This document shows positions 21,417 to 33,900 of a stretch of DNA of 64,000 bases, piece after piece; within the stretch, counting starts at the first letter, position 1, and every line of letters begins with the position of its first letter. The stretch is from Chamaelirium japonicum. Its lineage: Eukaryota; Streptophyta; Magnoliopsida; Liliales; Melanthiaceae. Location of the stretch: positions 28,510,827-28,574,826 of the forward strand of contig OX393557.1 of the NCBI GenBank assembly GCA_947650365.1. Direction: 5' to 3'. Made by a program: the position numbers and the translations under genes. Under the pieces are notes generated by a model. That model made no database searches and was not told where the DNA came from. It saw nothing but the letters and a program-made list of their open reading frames with translations.

Positions 21417-22110
21417 TTTCCTACATGTCAATTACAGCAATGACGATACTTGATTATGATCACATCACTGATATTTACACACCATGGTGCATGAGATGCA
21501 TAAATCCACTAGTCCATATTAGGGTAGTCCAAAAAGCTCAGGTATGTGGATGAGATCCGCATATAGGAGATGTGAGTCGTTATACACACTCATATAGGTT
21601 TTACAGTCGGTTGCTAGACTGGACACCTAGCTTACAAGACTATAACACACTAACATTCTCCATATGAAAGATGGTCTATCTTGACCATCAGTATGAGATA
21701 CCAAGTCATGTAGTGTTGATGTAGCCGGAATGCATCAAACAGAATCAAGAAAGGAAACTGGTCTTAACAACCGTCACTCAAGACCATAGGATCTCTACTA
21801 CTAGTTGACTAGAACCATTGTCATAGGATGTGTTGTGAACTCTTAGTTTATTGTTCATCACTTTGACCAGCCAAAAAATACGGTCTATCGTAGACCTAAA
21901 CCTGGGTAGATTGTATGATTTATATTAGGCTTTAGGGAACGCAAGTAGTCCATAGGAATTCCATATTCCATTATGAGAACTAGATGTCTTATTGAGTGAC
22001 TCTCATGAAGGGTTGATTACTAAGGTTGGCCAACTGTACTCGTACTAAGCAGGACACACTCGTGATGGAGAAGCAGTCCTAGATCCAATCAATCCAACTA
22101 TTGGGGAAAT
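21417..22110. mobile_element. Non-coding insertion replacing part of the LINE reverse transcriptase
   Basis: The LINE frame stops matching near 22110 and resumes near 21417. The segment between starts TGTTGGGATTAGTATTTCC and ends near AATCAATCCAAC, which partly mirror each other like LTR ends. I see no target duplication and no coding sequence. A solo LTR or LARD fragment that removed LINE sequence is plausible but unproven. Confidence 0.4.
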
Positions 22111-23088
22111 CCTTGGCTCGAAGCATCTCCAAGATGAACCCCCTAGTTTAGCCTATCGAAGGTCTTCTCGAAGTTTAATTTAAACAAAATATCTTCCTCG
22201 CGATTCTTCTTTAGATGGTAGATCATCTCTAGCGCAGAGGCGATGCTGTCTAGGATCTTACGGCCTTTCAAAAAGGCAAATTGGTTTCGGCTGATGAGTG
22301 TGTCCATAACACTTGCAAGGCGATTGGCCAGAACCTTAGTTATAATCTTATAGAGGCAATTCAAAAGACTGGTCGGACGATAGTCGGAAATGAACTTAGT
22401 CCCCTTCTTCTTCGAAATTAGCACAATCCAAGAAAAGTTGAGCCATTGGATGCTCACCGAGCGTTCAATGAAGGCCAAGAGAAGATGATAGACATCAATC
22501 TTTATGACCTCCCAAAACTTTTGGTAGAAGAGTATCGGAAATCCGTCGGGTCCTGGTACTCCACCAACATTAAGATCAAAAACCACCTTCCGGATCTCAA
22601 CTTTCGTGAAATCCTCATCAAGCTCGTGGCCTACCTCCAAAGATCTAATAGGCAACTTGCCCCAATCAAAAGGCAGATCTCTATTACTATCGCACTGATA
22701 GAATGCCTTGAAGTGCTGATTCACACTCTCCACAATGTCGCTGGGCTGATCGAGAAAAAGGCCACCAATAGTGACGGATGTGATCGTGTTTCTCCTCTCC
22801 TACCATTGGCAACCTTATGGAAGAAGGCAATGTTGTCACCCCCCTAGCTTGATCCACCTCTCCTTCGAGTGTTGCTTCCACATGATCGTGTTCCTCCTTC
22901 ACTATCCTCTAAAGTTGGACATCATCCCTTACTGAATGACGCCCAGTCTCTGTTGCTTCAGCAATAAGTTGGTTAGAGAGCGGAATTAACAGTGGTTAGA
23001 ATAAGGGTAATAATGTAAGTGCACTTCTATGTGGGTAATACTTCCACATAATGTTTGGTAGGGCTGGCAATTTCGGACCCGACATGGA

Positions 23089-23927
23089 TGTGGGGGAGGA
23101 TTTCGGTCGTCGTACGTGACCCTCCTCCAACAGTCGATTGAAGGTTTGACCCTTCGGGATGTGGCGCGCTTCGAAGCGCTGAGTTGTGATTTGCTGGGCT
23201 GTCACACAAGCACTGTTGACTAGAAAGGTAGAGAAAGAGATGACACAAGATGTGGTGACGAAGTTCAGCCGAAGCCTACGTCTCCGTGCGGTAAGACGTA
23301 ACCTTTGAATCCACTATCTCTAAGTAAACAGTAGAGCTACTCTCGACAGGCCGAGGAGTGATTCTTACAAGTAATCAGAGGATGGAAAAGGAGTCTGAAA
23401 ACCAGGAAACTCGAAGAGGTCTGGAAAACAGAAAGTGGGTTTCTGGTCTGGAATTTCGGATCTGGAATAATTTACATGGTTTGCTATTTATAGTAGTTTG
23501 GTTCATTTAGGGAATATTCCAAGAATATTTCTTAGAGTATCCGGGATTTAGTAAATTTCCGGGGGGATTTACCAAACCCCAGATAGTGCAAGTGGGCCCC
23601 AGAGGGCTGTGGGTCCCACTGTTGGACTCGTGGGCCCCAGGCAGGGTTGCGGGTCCCACCGTTGGACTCGTGAGCTCCAGGCAGGGATGCGGGTCCCACT
23701 GTCGTACTCGTAGGCCCCAAGCAGTGCTACGGGTCCCACCATTGGACTCGTGGGCTTCAGGCAGGGCTGCGGGTCCCACTGTTGGACTCGTGGGCCCCAG
23801 AGGGCTGTGGTCCTACTGTTGGACTCGTGGGTCCCGAGCAGGGCTGCGGGTCCCACCGTTGGACTCTTGGGCCCCAGGCAGGGCTGTGGGTCCCACCGTT
23901 GGGCGTTAGCCAGATTTTGCACCCACA
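23089..23927. mobile_element. Solo LTR nested in a MITE
   Basis: 839 bp starting TGTGGGGGAGG and ending GCACCCACA, with a 5-bp target duplication ATGGA at 23084-23088 and 23928-23932. A TATTTATAG motif near 23486 may be its TATA box, and a 40-bp minisatellite fills its last 330 bases. No internal domain remains, as expected after LTR-LTR recombination. Confidence 0.82.
23590..23910. repeat. 40-bp minisatellite, about eight copies, in the solo LTR
   Basis: Units contain GGGTCCCACCGTTGGACTCG followed by TGGGCCCCAGGCAGGGCTGC with scattered changes. Long frames on both strands here are periodic artefacts. Confidence 0.9.
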
Positions 23928-24371
23928 ATGGACACGACCCGACACGAAGTTAGCGGGTCTGGGTCAGGGCTAAACGGGTTCAGGTCGTAAACGGGTCGAC
24001 ACGATAGACCCGTTTAATAAACGGGTCGGGTCCGGGTTTAGGGTATGGACACAGTAGACCCGGGAAGACCCGTTTAAAATTCAATGGGTCGTGTCGGGTC
24101 GGGTCTACCCGCAATCCGATACTATAATATATAGTACCAGCGGGTCTATCGGGTCAGGTCGGGTCGAGTTGGATTGGGTTGGATCGGGTCAACTGAATAG
24201 ACCCGTGTGGTAAACGGGTCTTACCGGGTCTACCCTTTTATTAGTGGGTCGGGTACAGGTTTAGGATCTAGACACGATTAGTTAAACAGGTCGGGTCCGG
24301 GTCTAGGGGTTTTGGACACGACCCAAACCCGACCCGACCCGACCCGACCCGTTGACACCCCTAATGTTTGG

Positions 24372-24988
24372 TAATACTGATGCTTGTTCGCAACGGTATG
24401 GAACTTCCACACCAAGCGAAGCAACTCCCCTCCTAACGGTTCACCAGAAAAGCGAATGCGACAGGCGGCCAACGGCCTTCTCACCACGCACAATGCCTCT
24501 TCTACCCCTATGAAGCATTGCACCGATCTAGTGATGTCCCACACCATCCTGATCGGATCAGACGACTCTCTCACAGCCCCCAATGATATGGATATGGATG
24601 GCTATTTCGTTACTTTATTCGAAAGAGGAGGGTGTTTCCGGAATTGGACCCTGAGCCGTTCAAACTTCGGAGGAGCGGGCAAACGACACCGTGGCGGATC
24701 CATCTGGTATAACCGGTCGCCAGGCGAGCTGCCGGTTTTCCTTGTTTAAACCACCCAAACTCGCCCTCGCCCTCGCCTCTGCTCTGCTCTTCTCCTTCCT
24801 CCTCTCCGACACGATCTTAGGGTTTCTCAGAGGCGCAGTTATCGAACCCTAGGGTTTTTGAAGAAGAAATCGCTGGAGTTGGAAGAGGTTTTGAGGTCGA
24901 TCAAGCGAGGTACCTCGAAACTCTGCTGAAATTCTCATTCCACAGCTCGAATCGCTTCCGAGATACGTTAGGTTTGAGGCATCTTGTA
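24372..24988 (+). promoter_or_regulatory. Upstream region and 5' leader of the TAG-like gene
   Basis: Unique sequence between the MITE boundary and the TAG start codon. The last 230 bases are CT-rich (CCCTCGCCCTCGCCTCTGC), as in many plant leaders. No clear TATA box was found. The frames at 24384-24749 resemble no family and are not called. Confidence 0.5.
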
Positions 24989-27900
24989 ATGTCGCAAGCG
25001 AGGGAAGTGAGTTCTGTAGTCAAACTCGGTTTGGCGGCCCGGACGGTGCCGACACTGGCCGGAAACAGAGCCGGGGTGGTGTTGAGTTCTCTTGAACCCG
25101 CACGGAAGAAGGACGGTTCGAGGATCGCGCGAAGGACGGCCGCTCGGCCGTCTGAATCCGGTCTCGATGCATCGGCGGACAGCTCCTGCTCTTCGGATTC
25201 TTCTGGAAGTCGCTCTTTGGTGAAAGAAGTGGGTTTTCAGCGCAGGAGGAGGCATAGGTTGAGATCCGTTAAGGTCGTTCCCGAAGGCATCCAACTGTTG
25301 CCGTCGCCGGCCGAGGCGCCGGTACTGGAGAGGAGGAGGTGCACTTGGATCACACCCAACTCCGGTGAGTTGCTAATTTGGTGACACTTCTTCCCGTAGA
25401 AATATGTTTTTTCTGGTTAAACATGTGTGCTCTCTCTTTTCAACGATTTCTCGTTTTTTCTTTTTTCTTTTGGCTAGTTTTATTTGGATATTTTCTTTGA
25501 ATTTTGGTTTGGTGTTTCTTTCTCTCTCTCTCAATGGTAAAACTTTATTATGCCAAATTAAACATAGGGTTACAGGGGAAATACAATCAAAAGCTTGTTC
25601 TCATGTATCTGTTTTTCATGAAATACTTCGTGTAGTGCTGTGATTCATTGTGAGTGTTAAGAAACCATCTCACCCAAAACCTTAAGTTGTTAGGGAATGG
25701 GCTAACGATGTATATCATTGAAGGATTTCTGTTTAGGTTGGCCTACATAGATCATCGACTAGGCATTCCCTAAGCTTAAGATGTGAATGTGTCATGTGCA
25801 TGACCAAGGCTGAGACACATCTCGTAGTGCATATTGGGACATGTTGGTGCACCTATTTAAAGTGTGGGTTAGCCCTAATTGTGTAGATGCGGTTTATAGG
25901 ACCCATTAGGTCTCCTAGTCGCAATGGGTGACTAGAGACCTGGCTTTTCTATAAATACGTATGTAGTACTGTCTCCACCCTACGATGACTCTCCCCTTAT
26001 ATACATCCCATCAACGCATGAGATCTGGACAGAGTACTAGGGTTTGGAGTGGAAGACCACGATAGGTGGCCGATCATTCTCCTTCTCCTTGGTTAGTGTG
26101 ATCATCTATGGTGTCAGGTACGTTGCCTTCTTCTTCTTCTTTCATCTATCTTGTGATCATGGGTTTAGGGATTCGTTCTATGAATACTTACATCCAGTAT
26201 CAGAGTTTTATCATTGATGCATCGGTGAATAAGAATACAAAAATTTTAAGGTTTTTTTGCATATCGATCTATGCAAACTAGTCTAATTGCATATTAGCAC
26301 CTAGAAACCTTATATTTGCATATTGACCTTCAAAATCACCCTATGTTACTATCCGTCAACAAAAAGTGCCTTAAACACGTTGAGGTTCAAGCTTGAGGTC
26401 CAAATGACCATTTTAGTCTTAGTCAAAGGGTGACTTACCATCTGCGTTGGCTATTTTCAGTTGTTTTCAGTGCAAGTACCCTAGCCCTAAGGCCCCTAAC
26501 CCCACTCTGATCTACCATCGATGCCAGCCATCCAATCCAGAAAAAAAAAAGTTCTAAACGTCTGTTAAAAACAATGAACCGTCACCTTTACATTGCACAT
26601 ATCCAGTCATAAGGTTCTTGATTGTCAATTGTTTTCCTCGTTGACCTCGACCATGACCTAGTCCTAAGTCAATGTTGGATGGATGTCCTTGTGCTTGAGC
26701 TCGGCCTAACGCCCTAATTTCTTCCTCTACCCATGCCTTTGTTACATGACCCTTCTTTTGGTATGGCATTATTATCGCCAGTAAGGGATGCTTCTATGTT
26801 GGCTAGACGGACATTTGTGTCGGCATTTTAATTTTCCATCATATCCTCCAGGTCAGCGATTGGGTCGATAAGGGCTGCTAAGGCTGGCGAGTTATGTTGA
26901 AGTATCCATATTAGACCAGTAGTATCACCAATAAAGGTGGCCATGCACAAGGGATGCTAGATGATAAGGATGCAATTATTGTATGAAAAGGTCTCGCTAA
27001 ATTATGCTTGATGCTTTGATGCCAAATATCTGAAAAGGTTTCTTTATATTAAGTCGATACAAAACTTGGTTGCTATGATGCAATAGAGATCACCAAATAA
27101 TTGCAATTAATAAATCTGAACAAATAATTGTTGATGCAATACAGGTTATGAGAGCCAGATTCAGTGAATATGTTATATCGAAAATCTAAATAAACTAATA
27201 AAATCCTACGCACAAATCAATCTAATCCTAAACTAAGCGATCTTTTGGAGGTAGAACTTCCACTAAGCTTTGAGGATTTCCTTTATTCAGTATAAATTAT
27301 CACAATTGCATATGGGGTTCAATTAAAAGTTTAGTATCAAGCTCAAGGGGCTCATCAAAGCCACAGGTTCATTTATTGTTAGGAAGTTAGGAACATAATC
27401 AAACCAGTAGCTTAAGATCAAAATACTAACTAGGCTTTAGAGATTTGATTTGAAAAAAGTATCAAAGAAAAAGTTTGATGTCATCATGCGGTTCACGATT
27501 GGGAAAAACGAGATCCAGGATGACCACAAAGTAGAGAGGAAGGCAGGGACTCCATATGGTCTGTACGTGACCTGCGGCTAAAGAGGGAAGCACCAAGGAA
27601 GCTAGCGACATGATAGGATTGCTGGTTGGCAGTGAGGTCCTGTGGGTTGGCCGCGGGTTGCCGATGGGTTGCTGGAGGCCTGCTAGATGTTTGTGGGAGG
27701 CCAACAGGTGCAGATGGTCTGCTGGTTGATCATGGATGGCTGGTGGCTAGCAACGGTGAAGGAGAAGAGCAAGGCGAGAGAGAAAGAAATTAAGGGAGGG
27801 AAATAAAACCCAAGCTTCAAATCGAAGAATAACCCTTCTTGGGAGAAACTTGCAGAAGCAAATAATTTATTCTTTATTTCATCGTTTCAGATAAACCTTC

Positions 27901-30900
27901 ATAGGCCTATAAATAGACCTTGGATAACAAATACATCCATCCCCCAAGCAACATGGGACTAAACAACTTAAATTGCCTAAAACACAACGTTGAAAATAAG
28001 GCCATTTAACTTGGGCCCATGTAACATTAAATCGCAAGACATCTCCAAACCAAAGTGACAATAGGCTAGCAATCATCCATCGTAGATGCTGGTAATCGTG
28101 AAAATCTAGAGCTCTAGCTCTGATGTCCTCATCACTGGGTGATTTATCTTTATAAGTTGAGTCCTTGTAAGAATCCTTCCTTCAAAGTTAGCCATGTGAA
28201 ATTCGAGTCTTAAGATGCCATCCTGCTTTCTGAAGGGTCATAGCATCGGGCAAAGAGTACCTTCAGAATTGATGAAGTTAAAAAGGATTTTACTAAAAAC
28301 AATTCAGTGGTAACCCTTTCCATGAGGCAATATCATTAGCATTGCTCATTGAAAAGGCACTTAGTATATCAATGAAATCTTGATAATGTTGAGTCAAATG
28401 AAGAAGTAAAGTCCTTCTGAATTTAATTGTTCCGATAATAGCTGTATTCTCCTAAACACATTCAGATCTAACAAAAGCATCCTGATTCGAAGTACAAAGA
28501 TCTAGAAAAATGTTAATAAAGCTTGATGTCGTCCATCACGAATCTCTGGACTTTTATACCTGCCATATTATCCATAACCAATGATGCAACCTCATGTGTG
28601 CTTAAATACCATGGGATGGATAACACAGTTCAATTAATTATGAAAAGTATACCTTCTGAATTGAAAACTTAAATAGACACATTTCGAGCATGAGAAAAGA
28701 TGATTTCAGCATTGACGACTTCCAGAACAATCCTCATGCAACCCACAAATCGTCACAAATGTTTAAACTAATTTTACCCACTTGCTAACTTTAAAATCTG
28801 CACTATTAATGTTTAATCGCAGCAAGCGTGCATGAATTTAAATCATCCAGAGAAGTTCAAAGTCATACCAAAGCAAAGGTTTGATCAAGTCAAACAATAA
28901 AGGAGATCTCGAGATACCACAATGAAATAGCCCAGCCGAAACAAAGATCACTGCCCTGTTTCATGTAGACGGGCGTTGAGATACTCCGGAGAATGCCGAA
29001 CCTCACGAGGAATCTTCGCCCGGAAGCCACGTAACGGATGAAGGTGCAGAAGAGTAGACACCGGAAATAAGAAGTGGGGGATAAGAAGATAGAGGAACGA
29101 TTTAAGTGCAAGATTGCACTTGTAGGGGGTTTAGATTGAAGCGGCGGAGTAGTAGAAGGTGGATTAGAAGATGGATCAGAGTAGAAGCTAGTCAAAATAT
29201 GGAGGAGTAGCCAAAGAGAAGAGCTCTCTTCTAGGGTTTTCTTCACAAAATATGATCATCCTCCTTGCTGTGATGGCATTCCCTTTTATTAGATTAGGGT
29301 TTCCAAAGGGCACATACAGGCTGTCAGATCAATGAGAAGCTGACATGGGATGTGGCTAGAAATAGAAAGGAGCAAAAAGGAAAAGAGGGGGCTTTTATTT
29401 CACGTGAAAAGAGAGGATGGGAAAGGAATCCCGCGGACCTCTCGAAACCCATGCAGAATAGGACCCGCGGAGTACCTCGGGATGCGTGTCCGAGTGGTAT
29501 GGGGCCCAATGAGGGGGCGACATCTATAGGTGGCGGCTAGGGCATCTTTGGGCTCTTTTGTGGCCCCTTGATCTCCTCCGTCACTTGTCCTGCAAGATCC
29601 AACACACTACGCACTATATTAAAAACACTTAAAATACTTAAGTTGGCTCACGACTTAATGACGGGTAGCCCAATCACTAAACCGGGTGCAAACTAGGGGT
29701 GTTCATGATTCGGGTTGGTTCGGTTTTTTGATAAATTTGGAACCGAACCGAAGTTGATCGGCTCTCTAGAAAATGGAACCGAACCAAACCATTCCTTGGT
29801 AAAAACCGAACCAAACCAAACCGGAAAAGTTCGGTTTGGTTCGGTTCGGTTCTACAGGTCTTTCAAATCGCTCGTCATCACACCGTGAGGCGTGAATGGT
29901 TGAGCCACTGAGTTGGTTCAGATTTTATTTTTACGCCTTTAACTTTGGGTGCTGCTATTTGCCCATATAGAATTAATAGTAACACCCTTAATTTTTCACT
30001 TTGAGATATTTCATAAGTTGAGATTTGGGGGTACTAGTAATTATGTGGGTAACACCCTTCACTTTTCAGTTTCATCACACCGTTGAACACTTGAAAGTTT
30101 TGAATGCACCGAATGGTGGTAATTGGGTCACCACCATGTAATGTACAATATTAGTGAGACTTTACACTGTATAGTAGTAACTATTGAGGTTATAGTACCA
30201 ATGGTTCGGGTTGGGTTGGTTCGGGTTAAAAAACTCACAACCCGAAACCAAACCGACCATAGCGGGTTTTTTTTTTTTTTGGAACCGAACCAAACCGAAC
30301 GATCAAAAATACCCGATCCAAACCGAACCAAATAGGCCGGTTTGGTTCGGTTTGGCAGGTCAACCCCAACCGATGAACACCACTACTGCAAACATCCCAT
30401 GCACCATAGGCAACCTAAAATACAACCACTAATAACTCATGATCTACTAGTCCGATTACGATAAAGTAAACATAAAACGTGAAGGAAACAAAAGGAGGAA
30501 TCTCCAGAAATCATCAGATCGTCGATCTGACGGTTACTTCATCGTCGGCGTGCGAATCTCTGACGTGTTGTCCTAAAAATCTGCACGTGCCTACATCAAC
30601 CAATTTGTTGCCAAATATGTACACATTAGATATCTTGATAATACATTTCCAAAGCGATAAGATCCTTTGGGATTGTCTGCACTTAACTTGCATAGTCCAA
30701 TTATCTCCTTGGTCATTCTGCAGACGCCACTACCACTTTCCAAGCAGTGCCTTCTTGAAGTCCAAAGATGCAAAATACCAAGCCAACCTAGCTCCCTCAA
30801 TTTATAAACTGCGCCAACTTCATCAAATTATAGGATCCTGAACTACCATTTACACCTTTCTAGAGTTCTGAAAGGCTCAAGGCACACATGAGGCGCAAAG

Positions 30901-33900
30901 GTCACTTGGAGCCTAGGTGCAACTCAAGGTGCGCGCTTGATTGAAGTAAGGCACATAAATAAATAAATAATATATGTGTGTGTTACTTATTTATTCAAAC
31001 TTCAAAGTGTTGACCTCCTCTGGCTCTGAGATTAAAAAAAATTGGCATCAAAGAGTGCTGAATCAGGCAGAAAGTATAAAAATGGGGAACCTGAATCAAA
31101 TGGCCACAAAACGACATGCAAAAAATAAAAAAAGGGGGGACCTTATGGTAGAGCCAGAAGAAGGGGGCAAACAAAAACAGGAGACCAAAAAAAATAGAGA
31201 AAAACATGCTCGCACGATCGCATGCAGATTGCAGTCTATTCAAAAATAAAAAAATATTAGGGGGCTGGGGGAGCACAATAGGCAAAGGGGCTAACAAAAA
31301 TAGAGGAAAACAGAGGCTAAAAAAACATAGGAAAGCAGGTTGCATGGCAGATGAATCAAAAAAGAAAAAAAAAGGAGGGGGGGGGGGGGGGGGGAACCGG
31401 CCCGGAGGAGCGTCGGATTTGGAGGAGTTTGGAAGAGCTGGAGGACGCCGAAAGGGTACTTGAGGCTGTCGGAGGGGGATGTTGTTGCATCGCCTCTCTA
31501 TCTTTCTCTCCCGTCGGGCCAGCCCACAGAAACCTAAAACCTTTTTTTTTCCCTGGAAGCCGAAATGATGGGCTATAGGTGTGTTTGAGTTTTTTTTTGT
31601 TTTTTAGTTAAGTTTTTTTTTTTTTTGGTTTGTTATATGTGTAAGCACCATACATGGTGGGTGACCACCAAATCGAAGCCAACGCTTATGGGGAACCACA
31701 AATCAAAACCAAACGCCTGACAGCACCTAGGCCCACATTTTATGTGCATGGGGCATTGCGCCAACGCCGCCAAGGCGTTCGTCTAGGTGCCATGCGCGTG
31801 CCTATTGAATGTCGCATCGCCTTGCGTCTTTTAAGGCACGGGGTCTGAACATGGGTGTGCCTAGGCCTAGCCGTGCACCTAGGCATGCCTTTAATGATAT
31901 TGCACCTTTCCATAAGAAGTTACTTCAAATACTATCAGTATTCTTTATCATCCCTTTAGGAATGAAATAGAAAGCAATTAATAGGAAGAAATCGCAGAGA
32001 GTACGGAATTTGCATTCAGTTCGGCTATGATATTATTCCAATCCTACTTTGTGAGCCTTCTGTTGCTGATAGGTGGTACCAAATACTTCAAAGGAACATG
32101 ATCGAATTTACAACAAAGCAAAGCCACAATTCTTTGGCCTTTATCGAAATCAAATCCAACATAATAAAGAGAGCTTTTAGCAAAGTTAGGACAAAGACCA
32201 GTGGCGAATTCGAGGAGTAGAGAATAAGCTGTAGAATTTCAACCTGCTCTTTTTTTGTCTCCCAGAAAGGGATAGTAGTGTCTGCAAAATATAGATAGGG
32301 ATGCGACAAGGGCCTCGTCTAATGCCTTAGACTAGACCCTTTTGATTAGCATCCTTCAAAAATGAAGATTAGAGTGCTCGATTGATGACGAGACTGGTGT
32401 GTTAATCGTTTCCTGCTTATTATGATGAATTAAGTACAATACTAATTTAAGGAGCAAAGAATGCAGAAGTTAAAACTGAAGTAGTGGAGCTAGCTATATA
32501 GTGCACTGCCCATTAGCAAAGTGAAAGGTATGTGTTAGCTTGTAAAATTTTCCTCCAATCAGATTTTAAGGCTGTACTAGGGCCGCCCCCTCATTGTTTC
32601 TATATTTTATGAAAGAAATGATAATATCATCCATCAACATATCATATACCACTAGCCTCTTTTTAATTATGAGGAACCATAGCATTGTCTATAATTATGT
32701 TCGAAAGTTTCTGTAACAATGAGAGCGCCTTTTTGAGTATCTGTTCCATTTATTGGTAATTGTGTAATTTACTGTGCTGGAAATTCAAGCACATGATGCT
32801 AAATTTTATGTACATATTGTCGTGCCTATTTTTCCATATAGAACCTGTTTATGTTTCCTTCCACGATGAAGAATGGGGAGTCCCTGTTCATGACGATAGG
32901 AAGCTATTTGAGCTGCTCGTTTTGTCGGAAGCATTGGCTGAACTCAGTTGGCCAGCTATTCTCAACAAGAGAGAGATATTCAAGTAGGTTTTTGTTTTCA
33001 GAACCTCTTGTTTACAAGGAAAAAGGAACTCGAAAGTATTAGGTTTGTTAAAAGTTCCATTATTCTCTCTTGGCAGGAAGCTGTTTGATAATTTTGACCC
33101 TTCATCAGTCGCAAAATTCAGTGATAAGAAGATGCTTTCGCTCAGGTCAGGTGGCAGCGCTTTGCTGTCTGAACAAAAGCTGAGGGCAGTTGTGGAGAAT
33201 GCACGGCAGATGCTTCAGGTAGAACACTTCACCAGTTGATTAAGTTTATATACCTATATATTTCCTACAAATGAGAACCAGTTACTCGACAACCACAATT
33301 TAACATCATCTCAATTTAATTTGTCAAACTTATTCATGACGTCACACCAATATGAACAATCATTTTTAACTGGTATATTTTGCAAATAAGTTAATTCTTA
33401 AATGATCTTGCCACCTTTGTTTTCAGCACTATGACGATTTTCCGTTCAGCCAAAGAAATCATGAATCATTTTCCTCCGGTTCAACATAGGGAAATTTTAC
33501 CATTTTTTTTCCAACGGAAAAGTTGGACACGCACATCCCCTTGTGTCGATTAGAAATCAATTCTACTCTATTATTGCTAGAATTACTCTCATGTAGATCG
33601 ACTCTCAGCATCACTTAGTGCAATATCATAAGTAAAAGATCATTGGACTGGCTACAAATTGTACTGTTACATTAATTTAATGTAACCATTGGTTCCAATC
33701 ATCTTTTTACAAATAGTGATGTCTGAAAACCAGTACACATTGTTAGGGTGTATTACAATGGTACGTGATGTATATACATGTGTGATGTGTCTATATGTAA
33801 CTCCCTGACAAGCTGAGTTGTACAGGTTCATACACAGTTAGGTTAATATTGCACAGCTTCACTTTGGAGTCAGTCGTGTAACTCTGTATGTTTGGCTCCC

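Larger units (their letters stand above)
19730..22990 (-). mobile_element. Degraded LINE, interrupted by two insertions
   Basis: Read on the - strand: at 22860-22690 a frame gives DNIAFFHKVANGRRRNTI, the usual block before the reverse transcriptase. At 22733-22143 the N-terminal RT half is open, with FDLNVGGVPGPDGFPILFYQ, SDYRPTSLLNCLYKIITKVL and NQFAFLKGRKI. A TAG replaces the usual Trp after FDRLN. At 21400-21110 and 21108-20656 the RT-linked C-terminal part and zinc-binding domain follow (GHFTVKSFYRFIN, FMWLVAYNKVLTRWSLRRRR, CTLCGHPKEAANHLFL). At 20265-20014 the distal part reads MIMIATCWAIWAERITNE. The RT C-terminal half is missing where an unrelated segment lies (21417-22110). A retroposon is inserted at 20281-20629. 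Non-functional. Confidence 0.85.
23059..24363. mobile_element. hAT-like MITE, GGGTC-word family, copy 2, with nested solo LTR
   Basis: The element starts TAGGGCTGGCAATTTCGG and, read inward from the right, TAGGGGTGTCAACGGGTC. It is flanked by a perfect 8-bp repeat ATGTTTGG (23051-23058; 24364-24371). It matches the MITE at 7500-7940 in inverted orientation. Removing the 839-bp solo LTR at 23089-23927 leaves about 460 bp, close to the other copy's 441 bp. Confidence 0.85.
25365..32841 (+). other. TAG intron 1 (7.48 kb)
   Basis: Begins GTGAGT directly after the exon base completing Ser125 and ends in ATATAG. It contains an LTR with PBS-like sequence (25655-26205), a hAT-like MITE (29694-30385), a LINE scrap (30600-30840) and another hAT-like element (30861-31902). 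The stretches 26210-29690 and 31910-32840 hold no gene I can recognise. Parts near 27780-27920 and 28900-29300 look LTR-like but without boundaries. Confidence 0.8.

Noticed and set aside
23507..23973. Frames of 60-119 codons on both strands with repeated GPTVGL/GPRVQQW-like motifs
   Set aside because: They read a 40-bp minisatellite; periodicity, not coding.
24278..24749. Frames of 101 and 121 codons upstream of TAG
   Set aside because: No family motif, and they overlap the MITE edge and the likely promoter.
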